A stretch of DNA of 64,000 nt, from the NCBI RefSeq assembly GCF_047238305.1, contig NZ_JBDFMO010000001.1, positions 4,278,001 through 4,342,000 of the forward strand, in the 5' to 3' direction. The notes beneath the pieces were generated by a model. It saw only the letters and a list, made by a program, of their open reading frames with translations, ran no database searches and was not told where the DNA came from. Both the position numbers and the translations under genes were made by a program. Position 1 is the first letter of the stretch. Each line of letters begins with the position of its first letter. The DNA is from Ferdinandcohnia sp047238305 (lineage in GTDB: Bacteria; Bacillota; Bacilli; Bacillales; Bacillaceae_L). Positions 16,007-26,000 of the stretch are shown in pieces.

Positions 16007-16867
16007 TCACCCCTTTGCCCCGAATAATCCTTGTGGTCTAAAAATTAATACAATGGCCATCAGTAGCATATTAACTGCTAGTGATAATTCTGGGACATAG
16101 TATGCCATGAAAGCACCTGATAACCCTACTAAAATCGCTGCAAATAGTGACCCTGTAATACTTCCCATTCCCCCGATGACAACAACGATAAATGCGAGAA
16201 TAGCAAATTCCATACCCATCTCCGCATAAATTTGTCCAGAATAGGGTCCAAGTAATACACCCCCAAGTGCGGCCATTGCTGCACCTACCATAAAAACGAG
16301 CATAAAAATCTTTTTAATATTAATTCCAAGCGATTGGACCATTTCCTTGTTGATAACGCCCGCACGAACGATTAAGCCAATCTTTGTATTTTTTAGAATG
16401 TAGTAAATAAGGAAGAAAACTAAGAACCCAACTAAAATAATAAATAATCGATATTTTATGAGGATAACCCCACCAAACTCCCAGCTTCCACTCAAATATG
16501 CAGGGGTTTTCGCACTTAATTGGTTTGGTCCCCAAACGACCTTTAACATTTCGGAAAGGACGATCATGACCCCAAGTGTTATCAAAATTTGTTGGACATG
16601 ATTTCCGTATACAGGGGTAACAATAAATTTTTCAATTAACAACCCCAAAATTAATCCGGTAATCAAAGCTGTAATGATCCCAACTAAGAAACTGCCGGTT
16701 TGCCCATATGACCAAACACCAGCATATGCTCCCCATGCAAATAAACCACCATGGGCAAAATTTAAGACATCCATAAGTCCAAAAATTAACGTTAACCCTG
16801 CTGCAAGCAGGAAAATCAACATACCTGTAGCAAGTCCATTGATCGTTAAATTAATGATTGCATCCAC
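16007..16867 (-). CDS. livH: Liv-type ABC transporter permease LivH-like
   Basis: This 286-aa permease has eight or so membrane spans. It starts with ATGMLIFLLAAGLTLIFGL and the family motif MDVLNFAHGGLFAWGAYAG, and near the end has VIGGMGSITGSLFAAILVG. It would form the heterodimeric channel with LivM. It follows livF by 30 bp and precedes livM by 4 bp in the same operon. The complete set (binding protein, two ATPases, two permeases) is present, so the importer should work without outside subunits. Confidence 0.92.
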   Translation of the reverse strand: MDAIINLTINGLATGMLIFLLAAGLTLIFGLMDVLNFAHGGLFAWGAYAGVWSYGQTGSFLVGIITALITGLILGLLIEKFIVTPVYGNHVQQILITLGVMIVLSEMLKVVWGPNQLSAKTPAYLSGSWEFGGVILIKYRLFIILVGFLVFFLIYYILKNTKIGLIVRAGVINKEMVQSLGINIKKIFMLVFMVGAAMAALGGVLLGPYSGQIYAEMGMEFAILAFIVVVIGGMGSITGSLFAAILVGLSGAFMAYYVPELSLAVNMLLMAIVLIFRPQGLFGAKG

Positions 16868-16897
16868 AAATTATCCTCCTCCCGTTAGAATATCTCG

Positions 16898-17605
16898 TTA
16901 TGCTATTCCTAAATATTGTTTGCGGAGTTGTTCATTTTCCTTTAACTCCTTCATGTCACCATGATGAACAGTTCTTCCATCGTCAATGATGAAAAATCGG
17001 TCTCCAATTGTACTTGCCATAATAAAATTTTGTTCAACAAGTACGATGGATGTCTTAGACTTTATCTCTTGGATAGATTCCATCACTTTTTCTACCACAA
17101 TAGGGGCTAAACCCTTACTCGGTTCATCTATTAAAAGTAAATCATTATTATTGACATAAGCCCTTGCGATCGAGAGCATTTGCTTTTGCCCACCGCTTAG
17201 GTTCCCCCCTTTTCGTTTCCAAAACTTTTTCAGGTCGGGGAATAAGTTCAAAATATAATCGAGCCGGTCCTTTGTTTCGTCGTTTTCCTTTTTGATCGCG
17301 ACCTTCATATTTTCTTCTACTGTTAACTCTCCAAATATTCCTTGATCCTCGGGTACATAGCCAATCCCCTTTGCCGCAATATGATAGGTTGCAAGTCCGG
17401 CAATGTTTTCCCCGTTATATTCAATTGTTCCTTTAGCCGGTGGATTGAGTCCCATAATTGACCTCAGGGTCGTTGTTTTGCCTGCACCATTTCTTCCTAA
17501 AAGAACCGTAACCTCTCCTTTTTTCGCTTCAAATGAGACGCCCTGTAAAATATGAAATTGGTCAATATACGTTTGGATTCCCTCTACCTTAAGATGCAGT
17601 GTCAT
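16898..17605 (-). CDS. livF: Liv-type ABC transporter ATPase LivF-like
   Basis: This 235-aa nucleotide-binding subunit has Walker A GRNGAGKTT (about 37-45), signature LSGGQKQMLSIARA, Walker B LLLIDEPSKGLAP and the switch His in VLVEQNF, where Gln follows as in LivF proteins. Its 5' end overlaps livG by 17 bp, so translation is coupled. Like E. coli LivF it is shorter than LivG and lacks the LivG C-terminal insertion. Confidence 0.93.
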   Translation of the reverse strand: MTLHLKVEGIQTYIDQFHILQGVSFEAKKGEVTVLLGRNGAGKTTTLRSIMGLNPPAKGTIEYNGENIAGLATYHIAAKGIGYVPEDQGIFGELTVEENMKVAIKKENDETKDRLDYILNLFPDLKKFWKRKGGNLSGGQKQMLSIARAYVNNNDLLLIDEPSKGLAPIVVEKVMESIQEIKSKTSIVLVEQNFIMASTIGDRFFIIDDGRTVHHGDMKELKENEQLRKQYLGIA

Positions 17606-18356
17606 CGTACAAACCTCCTAAATACGCTGATTGGACTGTTTCATTGTTCATGATTTCTTCAGGTGTTCCATCAGCAAGCAATCTCCCATTAAATAAAACC
17701 ATTACACTATCAGATAGATCGAGAATCATATCCATTTTGTGTTCAATTAAAATGATGGTACGATTCCCTTCTGCTTTAATTTTTTTAATAACCTCAAGAA
17801 TTGTAGGAACTTCCTCCAGCGACATTCCGGCTGTTGGTTCATCTAGTAATAGAACCTCCGTCTCCAATGCCAAAAGCATGGCAATTTCCAACTTTCTTTT
17901 TTCGCCATGTGCCAAGTTTTTTGCAATTGCATCTGCTTTATTATCAAGAAGAACAAGCGATAAAATGTGTAAAGCTTTTTCTTCGAATTGTCGATATTTG
18001 CGGAAGTGCTTAAACATTTGGTACCTAACTCCTGCCACGGATTGAACGGCCAAACGCACATTTTCTAATACTGTCAGATTTGGAAAAACATTTGTAATTT
18101 GAAAGGAACGACCGATTCCCTTACGTGTACGTGCAGTGGGAGAAAGCTTTGTAATATCTTCACCTTTTAGGAAAACTTGGCCATTGGTTGGTGAAAGCTG
18201 ACCACTTAGCAGATTGAAAAAAGTTGTTTTACCTGCACCATTTGGTCCGATGATGGATTTGAAGTGGTTTGGAGGAACTGTAAAATTCACCTTATCAACA
18301 GCAACATGTCCTCCAAATGCTATTGTCAGTTCCTTCGTTTCAATAATATTTTTCAC
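17589..18356 (-). CDS. livG: Liv-type ABC transporter ATPase LivG-like
   Basis: This 255-aa ATPase has Walker A GPNGAGKTTFF (about 36-46), a Liv-type signature NLAHGEKRKLEIAMLLA in place of LSGGQ, Walker B VLLLDEPTAGMS and switch IEHKMD. The start is GTG at 18356, with GAGGTGAG 5 nt before it. It is the first gene after the livK-distal hairpin at 18381-18420, so its level may be lower than that of the binding protein. Confidence 0.93.
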   Translation of the reverse strand: MKNIIETKELTIAFGGHVAVDKVNFTVPPNHFKSIIGPNGAGKTTFFNLLSGQLSPTNGQVFLKGEDITKLSPTARTRKGIGRSFQITNVFPNLTVLENVRLAVQSVAGVRYQMFKHFRKYRQFEEKALHILSLVLLDNKADAIAKNLAHGEKRKLEIAMLLALETEVLLLDEPTAGMSLEEVPTILEVIKKIKAEGNRTIILIEHKMDMILDLSDSVMVLFNGRLLADGTPEEIMNNETVQSAYLGGLYDDTAS

Positions 18357-18375
18357 GTAGTCTCACCTCTTTTTT

Positions 18376-18420
18376 TCTAAAAGGAAACTTCGGTAGAAAA
18401 ATTCACTACCGAAGTTCCTT
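18376..18420 (-). terminator. Intercistronic hairpin/attenuator between livK and livG
   Basis: On the minus strand, AAGGAACTTCGGTAG pairs with CTACCGAAGTTTCCTT (one bulged base). A short TTTT follows, interrupted by AGAAAA. It probably causes partial termination or protects the livK mRNA, giving excess binding protein. Confidence 0.65.
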
Positions 18421-18428
18421 AATTGACT

Positions 18429-19688
18429 TTAGTTGCGAACTGGTGGTGCTGTTTCCTCAGGGCTTAATTCTCTCATTAAGACTGGTACTGGATAATCCAC
18501 ACCATCCACCTTTTCTAGGCGAATAGCATATAACGTTTGAAGGGCTTGATGGTCCTCTTCACGGAACGTCATCTTTCCTTTAGGTGTGTCAAAACTCATA
18601 CCTTCCATTGCTTCAATAAGCTTATCTGCATTTGTATCGCCATCCGTCTTTTTAATTGCTTCAACAATTGCTAATGCAGCGGTCATACCACCTGGAGTAA
18701 ATAGATCTGGAACCTCTCCATTAAACTTTTCTTTATGCTTTTCAACTAACCAATCGTTAATATCATTTTTAGGAAGTTGATGATAGTACACTGTGAATCC
18801 TTCCATTCCAATTAAGGCATCCATGGTAGCAAGTGCCGGAATATCTGGAGCACCTGTCGAGATTTTAATACCATTTTCTTGGACCTTCATATCTGCGATT
18901 TGGTTCCAAGGTGTGTTTGCACCAGCCCATACAACATATAAATAATCAGGCTTTGCTTCAATAATCTTTTGGACATTAGATGTAAAGTCAGTTGCTGCAG
19001 GGTCTGCATATTCCTCATGTATAATCTCAGCACCAAGTTCTTCTGCTGCTTCCTTAAAGGCTGCTATTCCATCACGACCAAAAGCATAGTCTGGAGCAAG
19101 TGTCGCGATTTTTACACCCTTTTTTGCAATAGCTGCTGCACCCGCAACCGCATCTTGTGAAGAGTTACGCGCTGTTCTAAAAATATACTCATTCCAGTCT
19201 GCGCCTGTAATACTGTCTGCAGCGGCTGGTTCAACAATCATGATTTTTTCGTATTCCTCAGCTAGTGGAAGAACGGCTAATGTATCTGCTGAGCTTGAAG
19301 AACCGACTAGGAAATCGACTCCGTCTTCCTCAATTAATTTAGTAGCTTTTTGAATCGCAACCTCTGGTTTTGTTTCAGTGTCTTCTACAATAAATTGAAT
19401 TTCTTGTCCATTGACTTCCATTGTTCCGTCAGTTGCGTATTCAAGCCCAAGTTCAAATCCTTGTGTTGTTTGTTTTCCGTATGATTCAAGTCCACCACTT
19501 AATGAAGCGAGCACACCGATTTTGATCGGATCCTTTGCTTTTGTTTCTTCTGCTGGTTTGTCTGAATCACCTGAGCTTGGTTTCTTTTCTTCTGTCGTTG
19601 AAGATCCTGAACTACAAGCTGCTGCAACTACCATAAGCATGGCAAGCAGACTTAAGAAAAGCATTTTACGAAATGAGAATTTCTTCAT
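18429..19688 (-). CDS. livK: Liv-type ABC transporter substrate-binding lipoprotein
   Basis: This 419-aa type I periplasmic-binding-fold lipoprotein has signal MKKFSFRKMLFLSLLAMLMV and a lipobox ending AAAC at Cys25, followed by a Ser/Lys/Glu-rich linker. The mature domain begins DPIKIGVLASLSGGLESYGK, as in LivJ/K proteins. I chose the ATG at 19688 because GGGGGAAGG lies 4 nt before it. An upstream ATG at 19712 has only a distant AGGAGG. It is the first gene of the transporter operon and has the TGTAAC direct-repeat operator directly upstream. The ligand is unknown. Confidence 0.9.
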   Translation of the reverse strand: MKKFSFRKMLFLSLLAMLMVVAAACSSGSSTTEEKKPSSGDSDKPAEETKAKDPIKIGVLASLSGGLESYGKQTTQGFELGLEYATDGTMEVNGQEIQFIVEDTETKPEVAIQKATKLIEEDGVDFLVGSSSSADTLAVLPLAEEYEKIMIVEPAAADSITGADWNEYIFRTARNSSQDAVAGAAAIAKKGVKIATLAPDYAFGRDGIAAFKEAAEELGAEIIHEEYADPAATDFTSNVQKIIEAKPDYLYVVWAGANTPWNQIADMKVQENGIKISTGAPDIPALATMDALIGMEGFTVYYHQLPKNDINDWLVEKHKEKFNGEVPDLFTPGGMTAALAIVEAIKKTDGDTNADKLIEAMEGMSFDTPKGKMTFREEDHQALQTLYAIRLEKVDGVDYPVPVLMRELSPEETAPPVRN

Positions 19689-19751
19689 TTTTCCTTCCCC
19701 CTTTTTCATCATTAAAACTGTAAAACCTCCTGAGATAATCGTACTCGGTGA

Positions 19752-19770
19752 TAGTTACATTTTAGTTACA
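19752..19770 (-). promoter_or_regulatory. SARP-type direct-repeat operator, livK promoter
   Basis: Plus-strand text TAGTTACATTTTAGTTACA. On the minus strand, two TGTAAC copies are spaced exactly 11 bp, and 10 nt further comes TACGAT as a possible -10. The layout is the same as at 11853-11871 before ligase 1, with 16 of 19 bases identical. It is probably the target of the cluster's BTAD-domain regulator (inference). Confidence 0.6.
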
Positions 19771-19785
19771 GATATATTTGTGTAA

Positions 19786-20799
19786 TTAGCTAACCTTCCA
19801 TTGAATTGCAGTAGCTGCCCATGTATAACCAGTTCCGGCACTCACAGCTACAGCAATATCTCCATCTCTTAGTTTTCCTTGCTCCTGTGCAAAATGGAGA
19901 CCAACACAGGGGTCAAGTGCGGACATATGTCCATGGTGCTCTAAATAGACTGCGTTTTCTTCTGGAATTTGGAATGTGTGAAGTAGTTCTCTAAACATGG
20001 AGCGTTTCGTATGAAGTGGGAGAAGAACTTTTATGTCTTGAGGTGAATATCCGCTACTTTGTACTGCTTGTCGAATCACTTTTTCGAAATTCAGAATCGA
20101 TACAGGGTCAAGCCGTTCTTTCATGCTAGATGGATCAAGAACATCGATATAATGTTGTCGATTTTTTACTGTTTCCAAGCTTGGGAACAATTTGGAACCT
20201 CCGGCCGGTACACGAACATCTTCATAGAATGAACCATCCGTGATGATCGAGCTTTCTAGAATTTCACTTGTAGTAGAATTTTTCGTTATTAATGCCGCCG
20301 TCCCGCCATCTCCAAAATTAAACATAAATCTAGAGCGAGGATTCTCATAATCTATTATTTGAGATTCTTTACAGCCTCCAACAAGTAAAATATTATTAAT
20401 TTTTTCATCTGAACGTAACATATCCTTTGCTACTTTTAAGGCAATTGGAAAGCAGGAGCTCACATTCATTAATTCGAATGCATAGGCATTTTTTGTTCCC
20501 AGTTCAAATTGAAGTTTTGGTGCACTTGACCAAACTAAATAATCTTTATGAGGACTTCCAAAATATATAACCACATCAATTGATAAAGGATCTATATTCG
20601 CTAAGATTTGTCTGGCTGCTTCGATTCCGAGATCTGTTGCTTGCATGGAATCATCAGAGACATGCTTTTGATACAATCCGAATTTTTCTATAATGACTTG
20701 TTCAGGGATTCCTGTTTTTTTAGCCAATTCCGCTGCTGTTTCAACTCCTTTTGGAAAATATACACTTGTTGCTTCAATTCCGATCTTATCTGTTCTCAT
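19786..20799 (-). CDS. Ketoacyl synthase III-like protein, paralogue 2 (Ser-His-His, nucleophile Cys missing)
   Basis: This 337-aa homologue of the protein at 13774 aligns without gaps around the active site. Where paralogue 1 has VAMRCGTT, this one has MNVSSCFP. The catalytic Cys position is thus Ser, and a Cys lies two residues later. The His regions are LPLHTKRSM and EHHGHMSALD. The C-terminus SAGTGYTWAATAIQW is FabH-like. I start it at ATG 20799 (AAAGGACGG 8 nt upstream), giving the same N-terminus as the paralogue; a longer frame runs into the ligase 2 gene. It may be the non-acylating half of a heterodimer, as PqsB is for PqsC, or it may use the nearby Cys. Confidence 0.87.
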   Translation of the reverse strand: MRTDKIGIEATSVYFPKGVETAAELAKKTGIPEQVIIEKFGLYQKHVSDDSMQATDLGIEAARQILANIDPLSIDVVIYFGSPHKDYLVWSSAPKLQFELGTKNAYAFELMNVSSCFPIALKVAKDMLRSDEKINNILLVGGCKESQIIDYENPRSRFMFNFGDGGTAALITKNSTTSEILESSIITDGSFYEDVRVPAGGSKLFPSLETVKNRQHYIDVLDPSSMKERLDPVSILNFEKVIRQAVQSSGYSPQDIKVLLPLHTKRSMFRELLHTFQIPEENAVYLEHHGHMSALDPCVGLHFAQEQGKLRDGDIAVAVSAGTGYTWAATAIQWKVS

Positions 20800-20815
20800 C
20801 TGTTTTACCGTCCTT

Positions 20816-22300
20816 TCATATTTTGACAAGCCGGTTCTTTTGGATTTTCCCTGTCGCATTCCTAGGGAGTTGATCAATAAATTCTATTTTTTTCGGAATC
20901 TTGTATTTTGCTAAAAACTGATAACAATATTCGATTATTTCTTCTTCTGTTAGTAAACTCTCCTTGGTCTTTACAACAAAAGCTACCGGAACTTCTCCCC
21001 ATTTCTGATCGACAACTCCAACAACAGCTACTTCTTCAACATCTTCTAGCTTCCCAATGATTTGTTCAACTTCTAATGGATAAATATTTTCTCCTCCAGA
21101 AATAATCATTTCTTTTTTCCTTCCGACAATATACAAAAATCCCTCTTCATCAACCCTTGCTAAATCTCCGGTATATAACCAACCATCACGAAGAGCTTCA
21201 GCTGTTGCTTCCGGTCTATTCCAATATTCCTTCATCACATTTGGTCCACGAACAATGAGCTCTCCAACATCGCCTGCTTTTACCAACGACCCTTTCGAAT
21301 CTATTAATTTATACTCACAAAACATAGCAGGCTTTCCAATCGAACCCATTTTTCGTTCGGCATCCTCTTTCAAAAGCATAAACAGGGTGGGAGATGTTTC
21401 GGTCATCCCAAAACCTTGGCCGAATAATAACCCCTTATCAAAAAACGACTTGATAATTTCAAGTGGACATGGGGCACCCCCATTGTAAAACCAGCGAACA
21501 GATTTTAAATTTGTTTTATCAAATGACGGACTATGTAAAATCGCTTGATGAATTGTAGGAACACCCATTACGATTGTCGCTTGGTGCTGTTCAATCATCA
21601 TTAAGGCTCTTTCAGAATCAAATTTCCCCTCAGGTAAAATGATGGTCCCACCAGCATACAATGTTGGAAATGCGAATAAGCCTATACCTCCTATATGAAA
21701 GAGCGGAAGTAATAAAAGGGAACGATCACTAGATGTGATATCAATTGCGAGCGAATTATTAATGGCATTCCAAAACATATTATTCTGTGTCAAAACCGCC
21801 CCCTTTGGTTTTCCAGTTGTTCCTGATGTATAACATATCAAATAGGGAGCGCTTTCATTTATTTCAACTGAAACCTTCTCATTTCCACCTTTTAGATATC
21901 TAATTGTGTCAACGGATATTATTTTTTTCAAGCACGTTTCCTCTTCCAAAGCATTCAATGTTTGTTGATAGGTGTCTTCTATAAAAAGAGTCTCTGCCTC
22001 ACTATCATTTAATTGATAAACAAGTTCTTTTACTGTTAAGCGAATATTAAGTGGGACCGCAATACATTCCAGCTTTGCAATAGCAAATAGTAATACCATG
22101 TATTCATATCTATTTTGAGACAAGATTCCGATACGGTCTCCTCTTTTTATACCCAACTTAAGTTTTAAATAAGAAGCTAAATTGTTTACATCTTGACTAA
22201 GCGTTTTATAAGTGATTTGTTCCTTCTCTGTGATAATGGCAATACGCTTCGGATGTAATTCAGCTCTTTTTTCAATCCAATAAGCAATGCCTTGCATCAT
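20816..22300 (-). CDS. AMP-dependent acyl-CoA synthetase (ligase 2 of the cluster)
   Basis: This 494-aa ANL-superfamily ligase carries CYTSGTTGKPKGAVLT (about 151-166), GQGFGMTETSPT, TGDLARVDEEGFLY, GRKKEMIISGGENIYP and the C-terminal catalytic Lys region RNATGKIQKNRL. It is paralogous to ligase 1 but clearly diverged. Its order is TetR gene, ligase 2, ketosynthase 2, with 12 and 16 bp gaps, so it belongs to a different transcript from ligase 1. Two ligases in one cluster fit activation of two different acids, for example a substrate and a cleavage product. Confidence 0.9.
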   Translation of the reverse strand: MMQGIAYWIEKRAELHPKRIAIITEKEQITYKTLSQDVNNLASYLKLKLGIKRGDRIGILSQNRYEYMVLLFAIAKLECIAVPLNIRLTVKELVYQLNDSEAETLFIEDTYQQTLNALEEETCLKKIISVDTIRYLKGGNEKVSVEINESAPYLICYTSGTTGKPKGAVLTQNNMFWNAINNSLAIDITSSDRSLLLLPLFHIGGIGLFAFPTLYAGGTIILPEGKFDSERALMMIEQHQATIVMGVPTIHQAILHSPSFDKTNLKSVRWFYNGGAPCPLEIIKSFFDKGLLFGQGFGMTETSPTLFMLLKEDAERKMGSIGKPAMFCEYKLIDSKGSLVKAGDVGELIVRGPNVMKEYWNRPEATAEALRDGWLYTGDLARVDEEGFLYIVGRKKEMIISGGENIYPLEVEQIIGKLEDVEEVAVVGVVDQKWGEVPVAFVVKTKESLLTEEEIIEYCYQFLAKYKIPKKIEFIDQLPRNATGKIQKNRLVKI

Positions 22301-22312
22301 GTACTCTCCCTT

Positions 22313-22918
22313 CTATCCTTTTTTTAGCCCTTCAAAAATAAGTGTCATTGCTGCCTCAAAAGCCTCTTCAGGAACGTCTTTCTGTTCCCAATACACCCAT
22401 CTCATACCAAGAAACTGACCAATTGACATTAGGCAATAGGCAACCGTTTCTTGATCAATCTCTTTAAATTCACCTACGCCAATTCCAGCAGATAAACTTT
22501 TTAAGAATCCATTAGCAAGTTTATCGTAATACCAGCGATAAAGGTCCTTATCCACTACTACAGCTTGTTGAACGATACTATATAAATTTCTGCGGTTTTT
22601 GACCCAAGTAAAGAAAGCTTTAAATCCTTTCCGTTGTGCTTCCTCGAAGGTTTTAGCTTTACCCATTTCTTCTTTAATGGCCAAACGAAGCTCGCGGCTA
22701 TATTGACGAATAAGTTCATCAAAAATATCTTTTTTTGATGGAAAATAATTATAGAAGGTGCCCTGTGCTACATTTGCTTCTTGTGAAATGTTTACAATTG
22801 AAGTCTCATAGTATCCCTTTTGTCCAAATACCTCCTCTGCTGCACGTAATAGTTTCTCTCTTGTCTCTAAACCTTTAGGACTCAATACTTTTTGATCTGT
22901 TTTTGTTGTTTCTGACAC
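22313..22918 (-). CDS. TetR/AcrR family transcriptional regulator
   Basis: This 201-aa repressor has an N-terminal helix-turn-helix at about residues 17-63: TREKLLRAAEEVFGQKGYYE, then IVNISQEANVAQGTFYNYFP, the classic TetR pattern. An all-helical ligand domain follows. The likely start is GTG 22918, with AGAGGTG 6 nt upstream; a GTG at 22927 is the alternative. As the first gene of the ligase 2 unit it probably represses itself and the cluster until a pathway acyl-CoA binds. No palindromic operator is obvious in the 110 bp upstream. Confidence 0.88.
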   Translation of the reverse strand: MSETTKTDQKVLSPKGLETREKLLRAAEEVFGQKGYYETSIVNISQEANVAQGTFYNYFPSKKDIFDELIRQYSRELRLAIKEEMGKAKTFEEAQRKGFKAFFTWVKNRRNLYSIVQQAVVVDKDLYRWYYDKLANGFLKSLSAGIGVGEFKEIDQETVAYCLMSIGQFLGMRWVYWEQKDVPEEAFEAAMTLIFEGLKKG

Positions 22919-22981
22919 CTGAATCACCTCTCAACTTTTATTATATACACATTTACTGACTTTTCAATATGTTTTTAAAAA

Positions 22982-23016
22982 TAAAAAAATAAACCATCCC
23001 CGGAAGGTTATGGTTT
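22982..23016 (-). terminator. Terminator after the STAND-BTAD regulator gene
   Basis: On the minus strand, AAACCAT and ATGGTTT (with flanking AACC/GG pairs) form a hairpin followed by ATTTTTTTA. Confidence 0.8.
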
Positions 23017-23036
23017 ATCAAACAAGTCTTATTAAA

Positions 23037-26000
23037 CTAGTTTTGATGCTGGAGAATCATGTCATACATTTGTTTTGTTGGTTGCATTGGCTCTACTCCT
23101 AGTTCGTCCTCCAATGCTGATACGCATTTTTTATACCATTTGATCGCTTGTGGCCGGTTATTTTTATGATAGTAGCAGAACATCAACAAGCGATATGCTT
23201 CCTCCCATGTCCGGTCCTTAGCAATAATTTGTTCACACCAATAAATGGCCTCGTCAAACTCTTCCGTTTTTACAAAGCTTTGTGCAATCCGTTCAGCACC
23301 ACGTAAAAATAAGACTTGGAGCCGTTCTCTCTCACTTAAACACCAATCTTCATATCTGCGATTCGGTAAATAATCTCCTTCGTAAAACTCCAATGCTCGT
23401 CTTAAGCACTTAATAACCTGTTCGGTATCCTTTTCATGAAGACCTGCATGTATCCATTCTTCAAACTCAATAATATCGAGTTGATAGCCTGCTTGTTGAT
23501 TTAGTCCATAGGATGAACCAATTCGTTGGATAAAGAATGGTGTTGATCTTGCCACTCGATTTGGTTCCAATGCATTATTTAATGCATTTAAAGCCACCTT
23601 AAAGTCTCTTGCTGCCGCCGCCTCATCATGATCTGGCCACAGGGTAGCAAATATTTCTTCCTTGGCAATCATTGTATTTCTTAGTGTCACAAAAAGCTCG
23701 AGTAATTCTTTAGCTTTTCCACGCTGCCAATCAGATTCCTCCACTTCTTGGCTTCCAAGCCATACTCGGAATCTACCTAATGTTTGAATACGTAACGTAT
23801 AGCCAGGATGGGACGTTATATTTGAATAGCCTAAATTATTTAAGAGTTGATTTACGTATGGAAGATGAATGCCTTCCTTCTGTGCATCGAGTAACAATGG
23901 TACGACATTATATAAATCTAGTGGTCCGAAAGTTGTGCGTTTCGTCAAGATAAAATCGTAGCCACCAACCTGCACTTTATTAAGAAAACTAGTAATAACT
24001 TCGTTAAAAGCCTCTTTATCTTTCTGTTGATAATAGAGAAATGCAAACCAAAGCTGTGTTAAGGCAATCCCATATTGATCACCACAATTTCCAAACAAGG
24101 ATTCACACCTTGTTAAGTATTTGTTCGCTTCCTCCCATTTTTCATTATGAACAGAAGAAATACCCATACAAAGTAATATAAGTGCGGAAAGCCATGCATC
24201 CTTTACCTGTTCTGTTTCCTCCAAGGCCTTATTCCCAAATTCAATGGCTCGATCATAAATACCTCGATTTCCGTATAAAATACATAAACCCATTAACGGT
24301 TCTGCTTTACCCCTTGCAATATTTAATTCATCCATGATTTCAAGCGCCGTTTCATAGCATTGGATTGCAAGTGAAGCGTCATATTTATCGAGCAATTGGA
24401 CCGCATGACCCATGCGTATCCAGCCACATGCTTCAACAAATGGTGCTTGAAATTGTACCCCTTGCTTAATACCTGATTCCGCCAGTTCCTTAGCTTCTTG
24501 CCCGTTCCCCATAAAGGACTCAATTAACGATAACAACAAATCCGTTTCACGGTGGGATTGCTGTAAATGGACCGTTTTTTGATCCGCTTCAACTACTTTC
24601 TTTTGAGTCAGAATTTTTTTCGCTTCAAAAAGCTTTCCAGTCCGCAAAAATAATCTTGATTCTAAATTTCCGTCCAATAATGGAATATTGAGCTCTCGTC
24701 CTTTTTCATACCACTTTTTTGCTTTTTTTGCATGACCAGCATTGGCTAGATTTTCAGCCATTAATTGATATACTCTACTTTTATCTTCACTTGAGGAGGC
24801 TTCATTTTCCTCAAGTGCTTCAATTGCCTGTAATAAATACCGCTCGGCTTTACCAGGTTGGATGGTATCAAGATAAATTTTCGCTTGTCCTTCATAGGCT
24901 CTGCTTAACCCCTCTAAATCCCTTGCAGAATGTGCAAAGTGAATGGCTTTTATGTAACAATCCTCAGCCTCCTTATAGGAGCAGCGATATCTTAACGCTT
25001 CTCCTTTATAAAGCCATAATAGATAATAATGGTTCATAAGTGATTCCGGGATCTTTTTAATCCGATCAAGTAGCCCTTCAAGTTGTCCATTTTGAATCAT
25101 CTTTTCTCCATAATGGTGGAGGATTTCCGCAATTCTTTCAAAATCACAGGACTCCTCAAGATGATAGATAGCTTGATTGAAATCTCCTATCCTTTGAAAA
25201 TATTGAGCGGTTTGAATATGAAGATTATGAAAATGCCGTTCATTCATCGAATACAGACGCTGCTCTAGAAATTCTTTAAACAATGCATGGTAGCGATATT
25301 GTCCTTCTCCAATGGAAAGTAAAAAAAGATTATGGTCGGAAAGTTCCTTTAACATCTCACCTGAGCTTCTGATTCCTAAAACTTCATCACACACTTTACC
25401 GTTCAATTCTTCAAAAATACATGTATTCTCAAGAAACTGTTGAACCATCGGTGGCTGTTTCATGAACACTTCCATTGCAAGAAAGCGAAACAATTCATCA
25501 AGTGATTTCGATTTATTATTTAGAATTGCCTCCAATCCTCCATCAGAAGAAAGCTGCCCTCGAATCATTCCAATCGCAATAATCCATCCTTCTGTTAGTG
25601 AAAAAATTTTCTTTATATCTTGATCAGTCAGATCACCCTTATATAAATCACTTAATAGAACTTCAACTTCATCAAACGAAAACACAAGGTCCCGCTGTTT
25701 TAGTTCAAGGAGTTCTCCCTTCACCGTCATTGAAGTTAGAAAATCCCAGCTTGGTTTTATCCGACTTGAGATGACAAGATTTAAATTCATTGGAAGATGC
25801 TGGATCAACCATGCCATCCAATGGTCTATTGACGAAGAGTGTTGAATCAAATGATAGTCATCAATAACAAGCATGACATTCTGATTAAGCACAGTTATCT
25901 CATTGATAAACAGCGAGCAAAGTGTTCTGATTTCTTCATCACGTACATATCTTTCAATGTTTTCAACATAAAGAAGAAGTTCCGTTCCAAATCCTTGGTG

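Noticed and set aside
14995..19688. Plain branched-chain amino acid importer
   Set aside because: Kept only as a family name. The surrounding ligases and ketosynthases make another carboxylate at least as likely, and no ligand-specific residue can be read by eye.
20800..20877. Longer N-terminus for ketosynthase paralogue 2
   Set aside because: It would overlap the ligase 2 gene and has no counterpart in paralogue 1; ATG 20799 has a good ribosome site.
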